Below are positions 1-7,802 of a stretch of DNA of 36,788 bases, piece after piece. Source of the DNA: Paracoccaceae bacterium (GTDB lineage: Bacteria; Pseudomonadota; Alphaproteobacteria; Rhodobacterales; Rhodobacteraceae); the NCBI GenBank assembly GCA_020425125.1, contig JAGQRV010000010.1, forward strand, positions 21,770 through 58,557, read 5' to 3'. The position numbers and the translations under genes were made by a program. How positions within the stretch are numbered: the stretch's first letter is position 1; each line of letters begins with the position of its first letter. The notes beneath the pieces were generated by a model that made no database searches, was not told where the DNA came from, and worked only from the letters and a program-made list of their open reading frames with translations.

Positions 1-2
1 CG

Positions 3-524
3 GCCGACGATTTCACCGACCCCGCAGTGTCGGCGATTTCGACCCACATGGACAGCATGGTGGTGCTGTCGCGCCAGTTGGCCGCCGAAGGCATCTATCC
101 CGCCATCGACCCCCTGAAGACGACCTCGTCGCTGCTCGACCCGGCGACCGTCGGGGCGGAGCATGCCCGCACCGCCGGCGCCGTGCGCGAGCTTCTGGAG
201 CATTACGACGAACTGCGGGATGTGATCGCGCTGCTGGGTGTGGAAGAACTGGGCCGGGAGGAACAGCTCATGGTGGCCCGCGCGCGGCGGCTGCAGCGAT
301 TCCTGACCCAGCCGTTCTTCGTCGCGGCCGCCTATACCGGGATGGAAGGCCGCAATGTGCCCATCGCCGACACGATCGCCGGCTGCAAGGCGATCATCGC
401 GGGCGAATGCGACGATTGGGACGAAGGGTCGCTCTACATGATCGGCGATCTCGACGAGGCCCGCGCCCGCGAAGACGCGCACCGAAGCCGCAACTCCGCG
501 CCAGGCTCGCGAACCGCGGCATGA
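3..524 (+). CDS. atpD: N-type ATPase subunit beta, C-terminal part (gene starts upstream of the window)
   Basis: Catalytic beta subunit of the rotary ATPase headpiece, cytoplasmic face of the inner membrane. Only the last 173 residues are inside the window; the frame is open from base 3 and the start lies upstream. The fragment has the beta-subunit C-terminal helical domain: SSLLDP, the [18 protein letters not shown] stretch that matches the DELSEED region of ordinary beta subunits (here EELGREE), and the QPFFVA motif. The tail after LDEARA is short and charged. The stop overlaps the atpC start as ATGA. The following order C-Q-R-B-E-F-A-G identifies the operon as the N-ATPase type, not the housekeeping atpIBEFHAGDC type. 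Function is certain; the N-type assignment rests on the operon. Confidence 0.95.
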   Translation, partial: ADDFTDPAVSAISTHMDSMVVLSRQLAAEGIYPAIDPLKTTSSLLDPATVGAEHARTAGAVRELLEHYDELRDVIALLGVEELGREEQLMVARARRLQRFLTQPFFVAAAYTGMEGRNVPIADTIAGCKAIIAGECDDWDEGSLYMIGDLDEARAREDAHRSRNSAPGSRTAA

Positions 525-964
525 GTGCGACGCTGCATCTGATCGTGACCACGCCGCTCGAGGTTGTGGCGGAAAGCGGCGGCGTCGTTTCGCTGCGGGC
601 CGAGGATTCCAGCGGAGATTTCGGCATTCTGCCCGGTCATGCCGATTTCCTGACCGTCATCGACTCGGGCGTGCTGCGCTGGCGAGAGACCGGCCGGCCG
701 TGGCGGTACTGTGCACTGCGCGGCGGCGTTCTGACCGTGTCGGACGGCGCCGAGGTGCGCGTGGCCTGTCGCGAGGCGATCTGCGGCGACGACCTAGCCG
801 CCCTGAATTCGGTCGTGGAGGCGCACCGGGCCGAAGCTCTCGACGCGGCGCGGCGATCGCGGGTCCAGTCGACGCGGCTTCACGCCCGCGCGATCCGCCA
901 GCTGGCCCACCAGCTTGCGACCGACGGCGACGCCCTGGCGATGTCCCTGGGGGATCTGCCGTGA
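521..964 (+). CDS. atpC: N-type ATPase subunit epsilon
   Basis: Central-stalk subunit that, with gamma, forms the rotor shaft and can restrain ATP hydrolysis. 147 residues, the usual length. The N-terminal beta-sandwich has the family hallmark [15 protein letters not shown] near residues 33-47 and a closing GGVLTV segment; the C-terminal part from about residue 90 is the expected helical hairpin, rich in Ala and Arg. The ATG at 521 was chosen because it overlaps the atpD stop (ATGA) and gives a normal N-terminus; the frame stays open further upstream inside atpD only as a shadow. Position directly after atpD is shared by F- and N-type operons. Confidence 0.93.
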   Translation: MSATLHLIVTTPLEVVAESGGVVSLRAEDSSGDFGILPGHADFLTVIDSGVLRWRETGRPWRYCALRGGVLTVSDGAEVRVACREAICGDDLAALNSVVEAHRAEALDAARRSRVQSTRLHARAIRQLAHQLATDGDALAMSLGDLP

Positions 965-1233
965 CCGATCCTGACAAGACCGCGCAGGCGGCCGAGCGTG
1001 CAAAGGCGCGCGACGAGGAGGGGCGCCGCCACCCCGAGCCGTCCCTGGCGCGGCGTTTCGGGCAGATCGGCGTTCTGGGCTGGCTCATCGTCATGCCAAT
1101 GCTGGCGGGCCTCTTTGTCGGACACCGGCTGGATCGCTGGCTGGGCAGCGGCATCACCCTTGCCGCCGCGCTTCTCATGGTCGGGGCCGGGCTTGGGCTC
1201 TGGCTTGCGATCCGCTGGATGCACGAGCAATGA
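961..1233 (+). CDS. atpQ: N-ATPase accessory membrane protein AtpQ (AtpI-like)
   Basis: Small inner-membrane protein of the AtpI / ATPase_gene1 family, presumed from relatives to help c-ring assembly or supply ions near the membrane sector. 90 residues: a charged cytoplasmic N-terminus (about 1-35) followed by two membrane segments, about 37-55 (with GWLIVMPMLAGLFVGHRLD) and 62-84. The GTG start at 961 overlaps the atpC stop (GTGA). The longer open frame upstream is antisense-like noise within atpC. Two short membrane proteins between atpC and atpB are the defining mark of N-ATPase operons. The role is known only from family context. Confidence 0.85.
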   Translation: MTDPDKTAQAAERAKARDEEGRRHPEPSLARRFGQIGVLGWLIVMPMLAGLFVGHRLDRWLGSGITLAAALLMVGAGLGLWLAIRWMHEQ

Positions 1234-1496
1234 CCGGGGCCGCGGCGACCGTGATCCTGGCGCTCTGCGCTGCCCTGGCCGGCCTGGGTGCGGGCTGGGT
1301 CCATTTTTCGAGCCTGCGCGGCGTGGCCGACCGGATCGTCGCCGGCCAGCTTGGCGCGCTCGGGTGGCAGCTTCTGCGGCTTGCGCTTCTGGGCGGATTT
1401 CTCTGGATCTGCGCGCAGGGCGGTGCGGCGGTCCTTCTGGCCGCCGCCTGCGGTATCCTCGCAGGTCGGGTGCTGGTGCTCAGGCGGGTGCGCTGA
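1230..1496 (+). CDS. atpR: N-ATPase subunit AtpR
   Basis: Hydrophobic 88-residue protein with about three membrane segments (roughly 4-24, 40-60 and 63-82) and conserved-looking charges between them (HFSSLRGVADRI, QLLRLALLGG). Position between atpQ and atpB, length and topology match AtpR, a subunit found only in N-ATPases and thought to assist assembly or ion supply for the Fo sector. The ATG overlaps the atpQ stop (ATGA); its own stop shares one base with the atpB start (TGATG). Identification is mainly by position and topology. Confidence 0.85.
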   Translation: MTGAAATVILALCAALAGLGAGWVHFSSLRGVADRIVAGQLGALGWQLLRLALLGGFLWICAQGGAAVLLAAACGILAGRVLVLRRVR

Positions 1497-2188
1497 TGGA
1501 GCCGCCTCTCACCGCGCATGGCGCCTTTGCGCTCGGCCCCGTCGTGGTGACCTGGCCAGTTGTGACGACCTGGGTCATCATGGTGTTTCTCACTCTGGCG
1601 TCTCTCGGCTTCACGCGCCGCCTTGCCCTGCGGCCCGGTCCCGGACAGGCTGTTCTGGAACTTCTGGTGGCGACGCTCGACAGCGAGATCCGTGCCACCA
1701 TTCCGGGCGATCCGGCGCGCTTCCGGGCGCTGATCGGCACGCTCCTGGTCTTCATCCTGACTGCCAACTGGTCGTCGCTGATCCCGGGCGTAGAGCCACC
1801 CACCGCGCATCTGGAAACCGACGCCGCGCTGGCCTTCCTGGTCTTCGTGCTCTCGATCGGCTGGGGCATCCGGGAACAGGGCCTCGCCGGATGGCTGAAG
1901 GGCTTTGCGAGCCCCACCTGGGCGATGATCCCCCTCAACCTCGTCGAGCAGATCACCCGCAACTTCTCGCTCATGGTGCGCCTCTTCGGCAACGTGATGA
2001 GCGGCGTCTTCGTCATCGGCATCGTGCTGTCGCTGGCCGGACTTCTCGTTCCCGTACCGTTGATGGCGCTCGATCTGCTGACCGGCGCGGTGCAGGCCTA
2101 CATCTTCGCCACCCTGGCGCTTGTCTTCATCGGCTCGTCGGTCAGCGGTCACGACGCGCAATCCGAAAAGGAGTCTCCTCATGAGTGA
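1496..2188 (+). CDS. atpB: N-type ATPase subunit a
   Basis: Stator channel subunit that feeds ions to and from the c-ring. 230 residues with five or six membrane segments. The hallmark helix is present: [13 protein letters not shown], where Arg162 is the essential stator arginine facing the c-ring carboxylate. A second family segment, [22 protein letters not shown], follows near residues 185-210. The ATG at 1496 abuts the atpR stop. The 3' end overlaps the atpE start by 8 nt. The protein is shorter than typical F-type subunit a, as usual for N-ATPases. Confidence 0.95.
   Translation: MEPPLTAHGAFALGPVVVTWPVVTTWVIMVFLTLASLGFTRRLALRPGPGQAVLELLVATLDSEIRATIPGDPARFRALIGTLLVFILTANWSSLIPGVEPPTAHLETDAALAFLVFVLSIGWGIREQGLAGWLKGFASPTWAMIPLNLVEQITRNFSLMVRLFGNVMSGVFVIGIVLSLAGLLVPVPLMALDLLTGAVQAYIFATLALVFIGSSVSGHDAQSEKESPHE
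2168..2173 (+). promoter_or_regulatory. strong ribosome-binding site for atpE
   Basis: AAGGAG lies 7 nt before the atpE ATG, inside the end of atpB. It is the clearest Shine-Dalgarno in an operon that otherwise depends on stop-start overlaps. Extra initiation here would fit the need for many c subunits per complex. It also fixes the atpE start at 2181 rather than at an upstream in-frame codon inside atpB. Confidence 0.7.
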
Positions 2189-2429
2189 TTGGATTCAGAT
2201 CGCCAGCATCTGTTCTGCCGCCTTTGCGGTGGGTGTCGGCGCCATCGGACCGGCGCTCGGCGAAGGCCGGGCCGTCGCCGCCGCGCTGGAGGCCATTGCC
2301 CGCCAGCCGGAATCCGCGGGCACGATCTCGCGCACCCTCTTCGTCGGTCTCGCCATGATCGAGACGGTGGCGATCTACTGTCTGGTCATCGCGTTGCTGC
2401 TTCTGTTCGCCAATCCCTTCGTGCAATGA
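2181..2429 (+). CDS. atpE: N-type ATPase subunit c (rotor ring)
   Basis: Ion-carrying rotor proteolipid, 82 residues, two membrane helices (about 7-37 and 50-78) joined by the polar loop ARQPE (40-44). Helix 1 has the small-residue [12 protein letters not shown] pattern that packs the ring. Helix 2 has MIETVAIY: Glu61 is the ion-binding carboxylate, followed by Thr62 and Tyr66, the ET...Y arrangement of the sodium-type signature. Helix 1 carries a second carboxylate, Glu28 in GEG, where sodium-type c subunits usually have Gln. Two carboxylates per site are typical of N-ATPase c subunits. The ion (H+ or Na+) cannot be settled from sequence. Confidence 0.95.
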   Translation: MSDWIQIASICSAAFAVGVGAIGPALGEGRAVAAALEAIARQPESAGTISRTLFVGLAMIETVAIYCLVIALLLLFANPFVQ

Positions 2430-3157
2430 ACTTCGACTGGACGACCTTCGCGCTTCAGCTGGCGAATGTCCTGATCCTGCTGGCGATCCTGCGGCGCTTT
2501 CTGTTCCGGCCGGTGGCCGGGATCATCGCCCGCCGGCAGGCCGAGACCGACGCCGCGCTGGCCGCGGCGGCGCAGGCCCAGGAAGACGCGAAGGCTGCCG
2601 CAGGCGCGGCACGGGCCGAGACCGAGGCGACGCGGGCCGCCCGGCAGGAAATCCTTGCAAAAGCGCAGGGCGAGGCCGAGACGGTTCGGGCCGGGTTGCT
2701 CGAAAAGGCCCGCGCGGAAGCTGCGGCGGTCGTCGAAAAGGGCCGGGACCAGGCCGCGCGCGATCGCGAGGCTGACAGGGCCGCCGCCCTTGCCCAGGCG
2801 CGCGACCTGGCCGGGGCCATCGCCGCCCGGGCGCTCGCGGGCATGCCCCGACCGCCCGACGCTGCCGGCTACGGCACCCGGCTGGCGACGGCGCTCGATG
2901 CACTTTCTCCGGATGAACGGGCGGCGATCCTTGCGGGCAGCCATTTGCGGCTGGCCGCGGCCGAACCGTTGACGGTACCCGAGGCGCAAGCGGTCACAGC
3001 AGCATTGCAGACGCTGGGCATCGCCCCTGACGTCGAGACCGATCCGGACCTGATCGCCGGATTGGAGCTGCGCTCGGATACCGGCGTGGTGCGCAATTCG
3101 CTGGCTCACGACCTCGACACGATCGCAAAGGCGCTTGCCGATGACTCTGCCGCCTGA
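2426..3157 (+). CDS. atpF: N-type ATPase subunit b, long form with delta-like C-terminus
   Basis: Peripheral stalk subunit, 243 residues, far longer than a standard b subunit (about 155-165). One N-terminal membrane helix (about 8-28), an Ala/Glu/Arg-rich coiled coil (about 35-140), then a globular part from about 145. The last 35 residues, beginning [10 protein letters not shown] and containing [13 protein letters not shown], resemble the end of subunit delta. No separate atpH exists in the operon, so this protein probably supplies both b and delta functions. The ATG overlaps the atpE stop (ATGA); the 3' end overlaps atpA by 17 nt. Confidence 0.9.
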   Translation: MNFDWTTFALQLANVLILLAILRRFLFRPVAGIIARRQAETDAALAAAAQAQEDAKAAAGAARAETEATRAARQEILAKAQGEAETVRAGLLEKARAEAAAVVEKGRDQAARDREADRAAALAQARDLAGAIAARALAGMPRPPDAAGYGTRLATALDALSPDERAAILAGSHLRLAAAEPLTVPEAQAVTAALQTLGIAPDVETDPDLIAGLELRSDTGVVRNSLAHDLDTIAKALADDSAA

Positions 3158-4640
3158 TCCTGCCCTGGCCCGGCTGAAGGCGCGTGTCGCCGACATTCCC
3201 CTCGGGGCGAAGGCCGAAGAGATCGGAACTGTCCTGGCGATCGGGGACGGGCTTGCGACCGTCGCCGGCCTGCCGGGTGCGCGGCTGAACGAGATCCTCG
3301 AGTTTCCCGGCGGGACCCTCGGCTTCGTCCTGTCCCTGGAAGAAGAGGTTCTGCACGCGGCCTTCCTCGACCCGGTGATCGGCGTCGGCGCGGGCGACCG
3401 GGTGATCCGGCGCGATGCACTCCTTTCGGTCCCCGTGGGCGAGGCTCTGCTTGGTCGGGTGGTCGATCCGCTCGGCCGTCCGCTCGATGGCCTGCCTGCG
3501 CCGGACGCAGCCGAACGGCTGCCGACCGAACGCCCCGCGCCGTCGATCATCGAGCGCGATTTCGTGTCGGAACCGGTCGAGACAGGCCTTCTGGTCGTCG
3601 ATGCCCTGTTCGCGGTGGGGCGGGGCCAGCGCGAGCTGATCATCGGCGAGCGACAGACCGGCAAGACCGCGATCGCGGTCGACGCGATCATCAACCAGGC
3701 CGGGTCCGACCTGGTCTGCATCTACGTCGCCATCGGCCAGCGGATGACGGCGGTCCGCCGGGTGATCGAGGCGATTCACGGCCGCGGCGCGTCCGGCCTG
3801 ACCATTGTCGTGATGGCGGAAGCCACGGCCGAGCCCGGCCTGCGCTGGCTGGCCCCCTTCGCCGCGACCTCGATGGCAGAATGGTTCCGCGACCGGGGTC
3901 GCCACGCATTGATCGTCTATGACGATCTGACCAAGCACGCCGCCACGCACCGCGAGCTTGCGCTGCTATCGGGGCAGCCGCCGGGACGGGAGGCCTTTCC
4001 GGGCGACATCTTCTACCTCCATGCGCGCCTGCTGGAACGGTCGGCCAAGCTGTCTGCGGCAAGGGGTGGCGGGTCGCTGACCGCGCTTCCCATCGCCGAG
4101 ATCGAGGCCGGCAACCTCTCGGCCTATATCCCCACCAACCTCATTTCGATTTCCGATGGCCAGATCGTCACCTCGGCGACGCTCTTTGCCGCGAACCAGC
4201 GACCGGCGGTCGATATCGGCCTTTCGGTCAGCCGGGTGGGCGGCAAGGCGCAATGGGGTGCGGTGAAGTCCCAGGCCGGACGGCTCCGGCTCGATTATGC
4301 GCAGTATCTGGAGATGAAGATGTTCGCCCGCTTCGGCGGCTTTGGCGACGCGGCGATGAAGGCGCGGATGGCGCGAGGCGAGAGGATCGGCGCGCTTCTG
4401 GCGCAGGACCGCTTCGCGCCGCTCGCGACGGTGACCCAAATCGCGCTGCTTCTTGCCCTGAACGAAGGCCACCTTGATGAGGTGCCGCCCGACCGCATCC
4501 CGGCGCTGAAGTCTGTTCTGCCGGATATCCTTGCCGCCGAGCCCGTGCTGGATACCTTGCGCGCCCGCCCGGAAAAGCTGGACGATGCCGAGCGGTCCGC
4601 TCTGCTGGCCGCGGTACGGACCGCGCTGGACCGCCCGTGA
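3141..4640 (+). CDS. atpA: N-type ATPase subunit alpha
   Basis: Non-catalytic nucleotide-binding subunit of the headpiece, 499 residues, normal length. Walker A is GERQTGKT at residues 169-176; the conserved VYDDLTKHA segment and the alpha-type [15 protein letters not shown]-like stretch (here [15 protein letters not shown]) are present, as is VGGKAQ near residue 365. An in-frame TTG six bases upstream is possible, but the ATG at 3141 gives the family-like start [13 protein letters not shown]. Overlaps atpF by 17 nt and atpG by 4 nt (GTGA), so translation is probably coupled. Confidence 0.96.
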   Translation: MTLPPDPALARLKARVADIPLGAKAEEIGTVLAIGDGLATVAGLPGARLNEILEFPGGTLGFVLSLEEEVLHAAFLDPVIGVGAGDRVIRRDALLSVPVGEALLGRVVDPLGRPLDGLPAPDAAERLPTERPAPSIIERDFVSEPVETGLLVVDALFAVGRGQRELIIGERQTGKTAIAVDAIINQAGSDLVCIYVAIGQRMTAVRRVIEAIHGRGASGLTIVVMAEATAEPGLRWLAPFAATSMAEWFRDRGRHALIVYDDLTKHAATHRELALLSGQPPGREAFPGDIFYLHARLLERSAKLSAARGGGSLTALPIAEIEAGNLSAYIPTNLISISDGQIVTSATLFAANQRPAVDIGLSVSRVGGKAQWGAVKSQAGRLRLDYAQYLEMKMFARFGGFGDAAMKARMARGERIGALLAQDRFAPLATVTQIALLLALNEGHLDEVPPDRIPALKSVLPDILAAEPVLDTLRARPEKLDDAERSALLAAVRTALDRP

Positions 4641-5461
4641 CCGAACGCCTCGAGACGCTTGCCGCCCGGCTGCGCACGCTCGACCAGATCGGCGACGTTG
4701 TAGGTGCGCTTCGGGCGATTGCCGCGGGCCACGAGGCAGAGGCGCAGCGCGCCATGGCGCCGATCCGGGCACATGCCGAAACCGTCCGGCAGGCGTTGCT
4801 GTGGATTTCCCAGAGAAGTGGCGCGGCACCCGAAGGCGCCGGCCTGGTGCTGGTCGTCGGCGCCGCGCAGGGATTTTCGGGCTCCTATCCCTATCGCCTT
4901 GCAGATGCCGCGGCCGAACTCGCAGAGGCGGGCGCGGGCCTCCTAGTCACCGGTCGGCGTACCCTGACGCTGCTCGAGGAGCGGGGGATCAACGTGCTCT
5001 GGTCCGACGAGATGGTGTCGCGCCCGCAGGAGATCCCGGACCTGGCGAGCCACGCCACCGACCACCTCTTGGCGCTGAGCACGGCCCATCCCGGGCCGAT
5101 CCGGATGATCGTCGAAACCGATCCGCGCAGTCCCGACCTTGATCTCAGGCAGGTCTTTCCGGTCCCGCTGACGGACGGACACCTGCGCCGCGCGCCGCCC
5201 CTGACGACCCTGCCGCCGGCACAACTTGTCGAGGGGCTGCTGGACGAGGCGCTGTTCTCGGCCGTCGCGCTCGGCCTGACCGAAGGGTTCCTGTCCGAGA
5301 ACGCCGCCCGGGTCGAGGCGATGGCGCGGGCACAATCTCATCTCGCAGACCGGCGTGACGAAACCCTGCGCGCCTTCCAGGGGGCGCGGCAGGAAACGAT
5401 GACGACCGAACTCATCGAACTCATGGCGGCCCGTCGATCCGGTCAGGCCGGCGCGCCCTAG
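4637..5461 (+). CDS. atpG: N-type ATPase subunit gamma
   Basis: Rotor shaft subunit, 274 residues, a little shorter than typical F-type gamma (about 290). The N-terminal helix ([17 protein letters not shown]) and the C-terminal helix ([20 protein letters not shown]) form the coiled shaft; the C-terminal SEN..R..AM..A pattern is the family hallmark. The core segment [10 protein letters not shown] corresponds to the GLCGGYN-type motif but lacks its Cys and Asn. GTG start overlapping the atpA stop. It is the last gene of the operon; no clear terminator follows. Confidence 0.92.
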   Translation: MTERLETLAARLRTLDQIGDVVGALRAIAAGHEAEAQRAMAPIRAHAETVRQALLWISQRSGAAPEGAGLVLVVGAAQGFSGSYPYRLADAAAELAEAGAGLLVTGRRTLTLLEERGINVLWSDEMVSRPQEIPDLASHATDHLLALSTAHPGPIRMIVETDPRSPDLDLRQVFPVPLTDGHLRRAPPLTTLPPAQLVEGLLDEALFSAVALGLTEGFLSENAARVEAMARAQSHLADRRDETLRAFQGARQETMTTELIELMAARRSGQAGAP

Positions 5462-5889
5462 GTTCGGCGCGTGCGGCCACGCCGCCTTGGGTTTCTCGAC
5501 CGGGCCAGCCGGTCCGCCCGCGACCCGCAGGGTCACATCCATCAGGGCATGCGCGCCGGCGAGGCTACCCGAGCAGGCAAACCGGTTGGCGTCCCGACGG
5601 GATCCAAGGTCGCCTTGACTGCGCGCACGTCCGGTTGCCGTGGCGGGACGGTAGCCGTCAAGGTCCACGCGCGCGACCTCGCCGCCTTTCAGCTCGGTCA
5701 GCGCGGCGATGCGATACCAGATGCGCTGCGGGTCGGTGCCGGAAAGGTCTGTGCGGGGTTCGGCCAAGAGATGTCGCCGGCAAGGTCGCGCAGAACGGCG
5801 ACGGCAACCGCGACGACCGCAAACAGCCGAGCGACGCGAACCACGGGATTTCCTGGCGAGGCGGACCAGGAAAGGCAAGCCACGGTCAC
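5462..5889 (-). pseudogene. remnant of a small exported-protein gene, probably frameshifted
   Basis: The 425 nt between atpG and the DUF1003 gene show minus-strand coding signs but no single convincing reading frame. A GTG at 5889 overlaps the DUF1003 stop (GTGA) and opens 63 codons to 5698 with a hydrophobic stretch like a signal peptide or membrane helix (RLFAVVAVAVAVLRDLAG). From about 5745 to 5465 a second minus frame has strong G/C third-position bias and protein-like text (PQRIWYRIAALTELKGGEV, ARVDLDGYRPA). Joining the two needs one extra base near 5760. The second frame runs into the antisense of atpG without a stop. Either a decayed or truncated gene, or a sequencing error; no family recognised. 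Confidence 0.3.
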
Positions 5890-6599
5890 TTCCGGCGGCG
5901 TTCATCGATGCTTTCTTCGAGCAGGTCGATCTGGATCTGCTGAAGCTCGACGAGCTTTTCCCACTGGCGAGCGAGCTGGTGGTCGATCTTCTCGTGAAGC
6001 TGGCGGATCTCCAGTTCCGCCTTCAGATTCACGCGATAGTCGTTCTCGGCCCTGAGCCGGTCCTTCTGCTCCTGCCGCTTCTGGCTCATCATGATGATCG
6101 GAGCCTGCAGCGCAGCGAGGGTCGAAAGCACGAGGTTGAGCAGAATGAACGGGTAGGGATCGAAAGGTTTCGCCAGAATTCCAACGACGTTCACAGCCAT
6201 CCAGGCCGTGAGCACGCCCATGAAGCCGATGATGAAGACCCAGCTTCCGCCGAACGCGGCGACGCGGTCCGAGACGCGCTGTCCGAAGGTCAGCATGTCC
6301 TCGGCATCTTCGACCGGATTGCGGCTGACCAGCTGCTCGTTGGTCATCGCCGCGATAACCTGGCTTTCCAGGTCGCCGATCTCGCCGCGTTCCTCCTCGA
6401 TCAGGTTCTCGACATAGGCGCGGCGGTACTTCGCGAGATCGTCGAGGCAGATCACATCCTCGGGATCCCAGCCCGGCCTGTCGGCCTCGATCAGGTGGCG
6501 CACGCCTGGCCGCACCGCACCCCAGCGTACGGCGTCATCTGCCGGCACGCTCCGTCCGCACATGCGGCATGTCAGGGTCTCGGTCTGTCCGGATTCCAT
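5886..6599 (-). CDS. DUF1003 inner-membrane protein
   Basis: 237 residues. The N-terminus carries a CxxC pair in TCRMCGRSVP (about residues 9-18), possibly metal-binding. Residues about 75-110 are acidic and helical. Two membrane segments follow in the DUF1003 pattern: a first one containing FGGSWVFIIGFMGVLTAWM, then DPYPFILLNLVLSTLAALQAP with the conserved PYPFILLNL text and the trailing MMSQKRQ. The C-terminal 65 residues are a charged amphipathic coil (RLRAENDYRVNLKAELEI). Function of the family is unknown to me. The ATG at 6599 was preferred over an in-frame ATG at 6683 because the extra 28 residues look non-family. Downstream of the HD gene by 147 nt, same strand. Confidence 0.85.
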   Translation of the reverse strand: MESGQTETLTCRMCGRSVPADDAVRWGAVRPGVRHLIEADRPGWDPEDVICLDDLAKYRRAYVENLIEEERGEIGDLESQVIAAMTNEQLVSRNPVEDAEDMLTFGQRVSDRVAAFGGSWVFIIGFMGVLTAWMAVNVVGILAKPFDPYPFILLNLVLSTLAALQAPIIMMSQKRQEQKDRLRAENDYRVNLKAELEIRQLHEKIDHQLARQWEKLVELQQIQIDLLEESIDERRRK

Positions 6600-6746
6600 G
6601 GGCCAGTGTGCTCTGCGCTGCGAAAGAGCGGAAGGTATGCGATCCGGGTCAACGGCACATTCGTCCGCGGCGCACCGCGGCACGGGCCGGAAAGCGACCG
6701 CCGGAGTACGCCACGCGCGCGCGTCCGGGATCCGTTCGACGGATCG

Positions 6747-7409
6747 TCAGCTTGGTCCACCGGCATTAGGCGTCACCTCGCTGACGGCGCCCAGCATCTG
6801 CCAGTAGAGCTGCATCTGCGCCATCAGGAGGTGGCGGATGTTCTCATAGGCCGGCTCCTGCTGCGTGAAGCGCCGCCGTGCGAGCTTGAGCATCGGCAGG
6901 ATGTCGGCCTGGGTCTCGTCGAGGTAACTCTTCTGCTTGGCAGCGTCGAACACCCCGACCATCGACTGGTGGTTGTGGATCCGGTCGCAGCCCTTGACCA
7001 CCGAGGCAATCGGGTCCTGGGCGAGGTCGCGGAAATAGGCTTGCGGATCCTTCTTCTTGCCGGAGACCTTCTTCGAAAGGCGGTCGACCGCATGGGCGAC
7101 ACGTTCGCCGAATGCCAGCTCGATCTCGGGCAGGCTGACCGGATAATCCTCCACGACGTCGTGCAGGAAGGCCGCGGCCAGCGTTTCCTCGGGATGGAGG
7201 AGATGTGCCTCGAGCGTGCGGATATAGCTGGCCTGCCAGACCTGATGGCTGAATTCCGGATTGTCGTCGCGGCGTCGGCCGCGGTGCCAGTCCTGACCGA
7301 ACTCCATCGCTCGCAACGCGACGTGGTAGTTGCGTCCGAGCATCCAGTAGCGCACGGCGATGCGCAGCTTCTCGTAAGGGATCCCGAAGGGTTGCGGCTT
7401 CTCGAGCAT
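6747..7409 (-). CDS. HD-domain hydrolase resembling the RelA/SpoT (p)ppGpp hydrolase domain
   Basis: 220 residues. The metal-binding HD pattern is complete: His55 (PEFSHQVW), His83-Asp84 in FLHDVVED, and Asp142 in KGCDRIHNHQSM. HDVVED and the KxxDRxHN motif are typical of RelA/SpoT-type hydrolase domains, and no synthetase domain is attached, so a small alarmone hydrolase or another nucleotide phosphohydrolase is plausible. The N-terminus (about 1-50) and the C-terminal helix rich in Gln and Met (about 190-212) are extra. Substrate cannot be told from sequence. It is divergently oriented to the 14-gene operon across a 393-nt gap, so the two may share a control region. Confidence 0.75.
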   Translation of the reverse strand: MLEKPQPFGIPYEKLRIAVRYWMLGRNYHVALRAMEFGQDWHRGRRRDDNPEFSHQVWQASYIRTLEAHLLHPEETLAAAFLHDVVEDYPVSLPEIELAFGERVAHAVDRLSKKVSGKKKDPQAYFRDLAQDPIASVVKGCDRIHNHQSMVGVFDAAKQKSYLDETQADILPMLKLARRRFTQQEPAYENIRHLLMAQMQLYWQMLGAVSEVTPNAGGPS

Positions 7410-7802
7410 GGCAAAAGCCTAGCCGGGGTCGGGCTGTCGCACAAGCGCAGGCACCGGGACAAGGCATCCGGACCGACGGTGTGCGCGGCCAGTGTGGCCG
7501 GATTGCCCGAATCCGGCGCAGGGCGGCACCGGTTGCAGCACGCCGTCCGCGGCGCATTAACTCTTGCCCCGGCCAGAGCCCTGACGGCCAAGGCTTTTGG
7601 GTTGCCAGTTCGCGATTGGCTGTGCCAAGGTGCGGGCACGCGGCGAAATGTGGTTCCTGCACTGCATGTGCGAGACCGGGCTCGCGCGGACGTGGTTGCG
7701 CGCATTACGCGGGAATAGGCGAATATGTTGGCTTGTAGATGTTTCTCGATTGAACCGGCCCGTCTTTCGCCACCTCGCAAGATTTTCTGCACCTGACCGG
7801 AA
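7410..7802 (+). promoter_or_regulatory. divergent intergenic region, presumed promoter region of the 14-gene operon
   Basis: 393 nt between the minus-strand HD gene and the first operon gene. The part from about 7700 to 7802 is less GC-rich than its surroundings, as expected of a promoter, but I could not name -35/-10 elements with confidence. A 6-bp perfect inverted repeat with a 3-nt loop (CGGCCA gtg TGGCCG) lies at 7486-7500. Short open frames across the region have poor codon bias and no plausible ribosome-binding site, so no gene is called. Confidence 0.4.

Noticed and set aside
3135-3140. TTG at 3135 as the atpA start
   Set aside because: The ATG six bases downstream gives the expected N-terminus; TTG starts are rare and nothing favours it.
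7486-7500. CGGCCA-gtg-TGGCCG inverted repeat as a terminator
   Set aside because: Six pairs, no T-run, far from both divergent starts; expected by chance in DNA this GC-rich. Mentioned only within the intergenic entry.
5709-7718. 669-codon plus-strand open frame
   Set aside because: Antisense to the DUF1003 and HD genes; Arg/His-rich text without any family resemblance.
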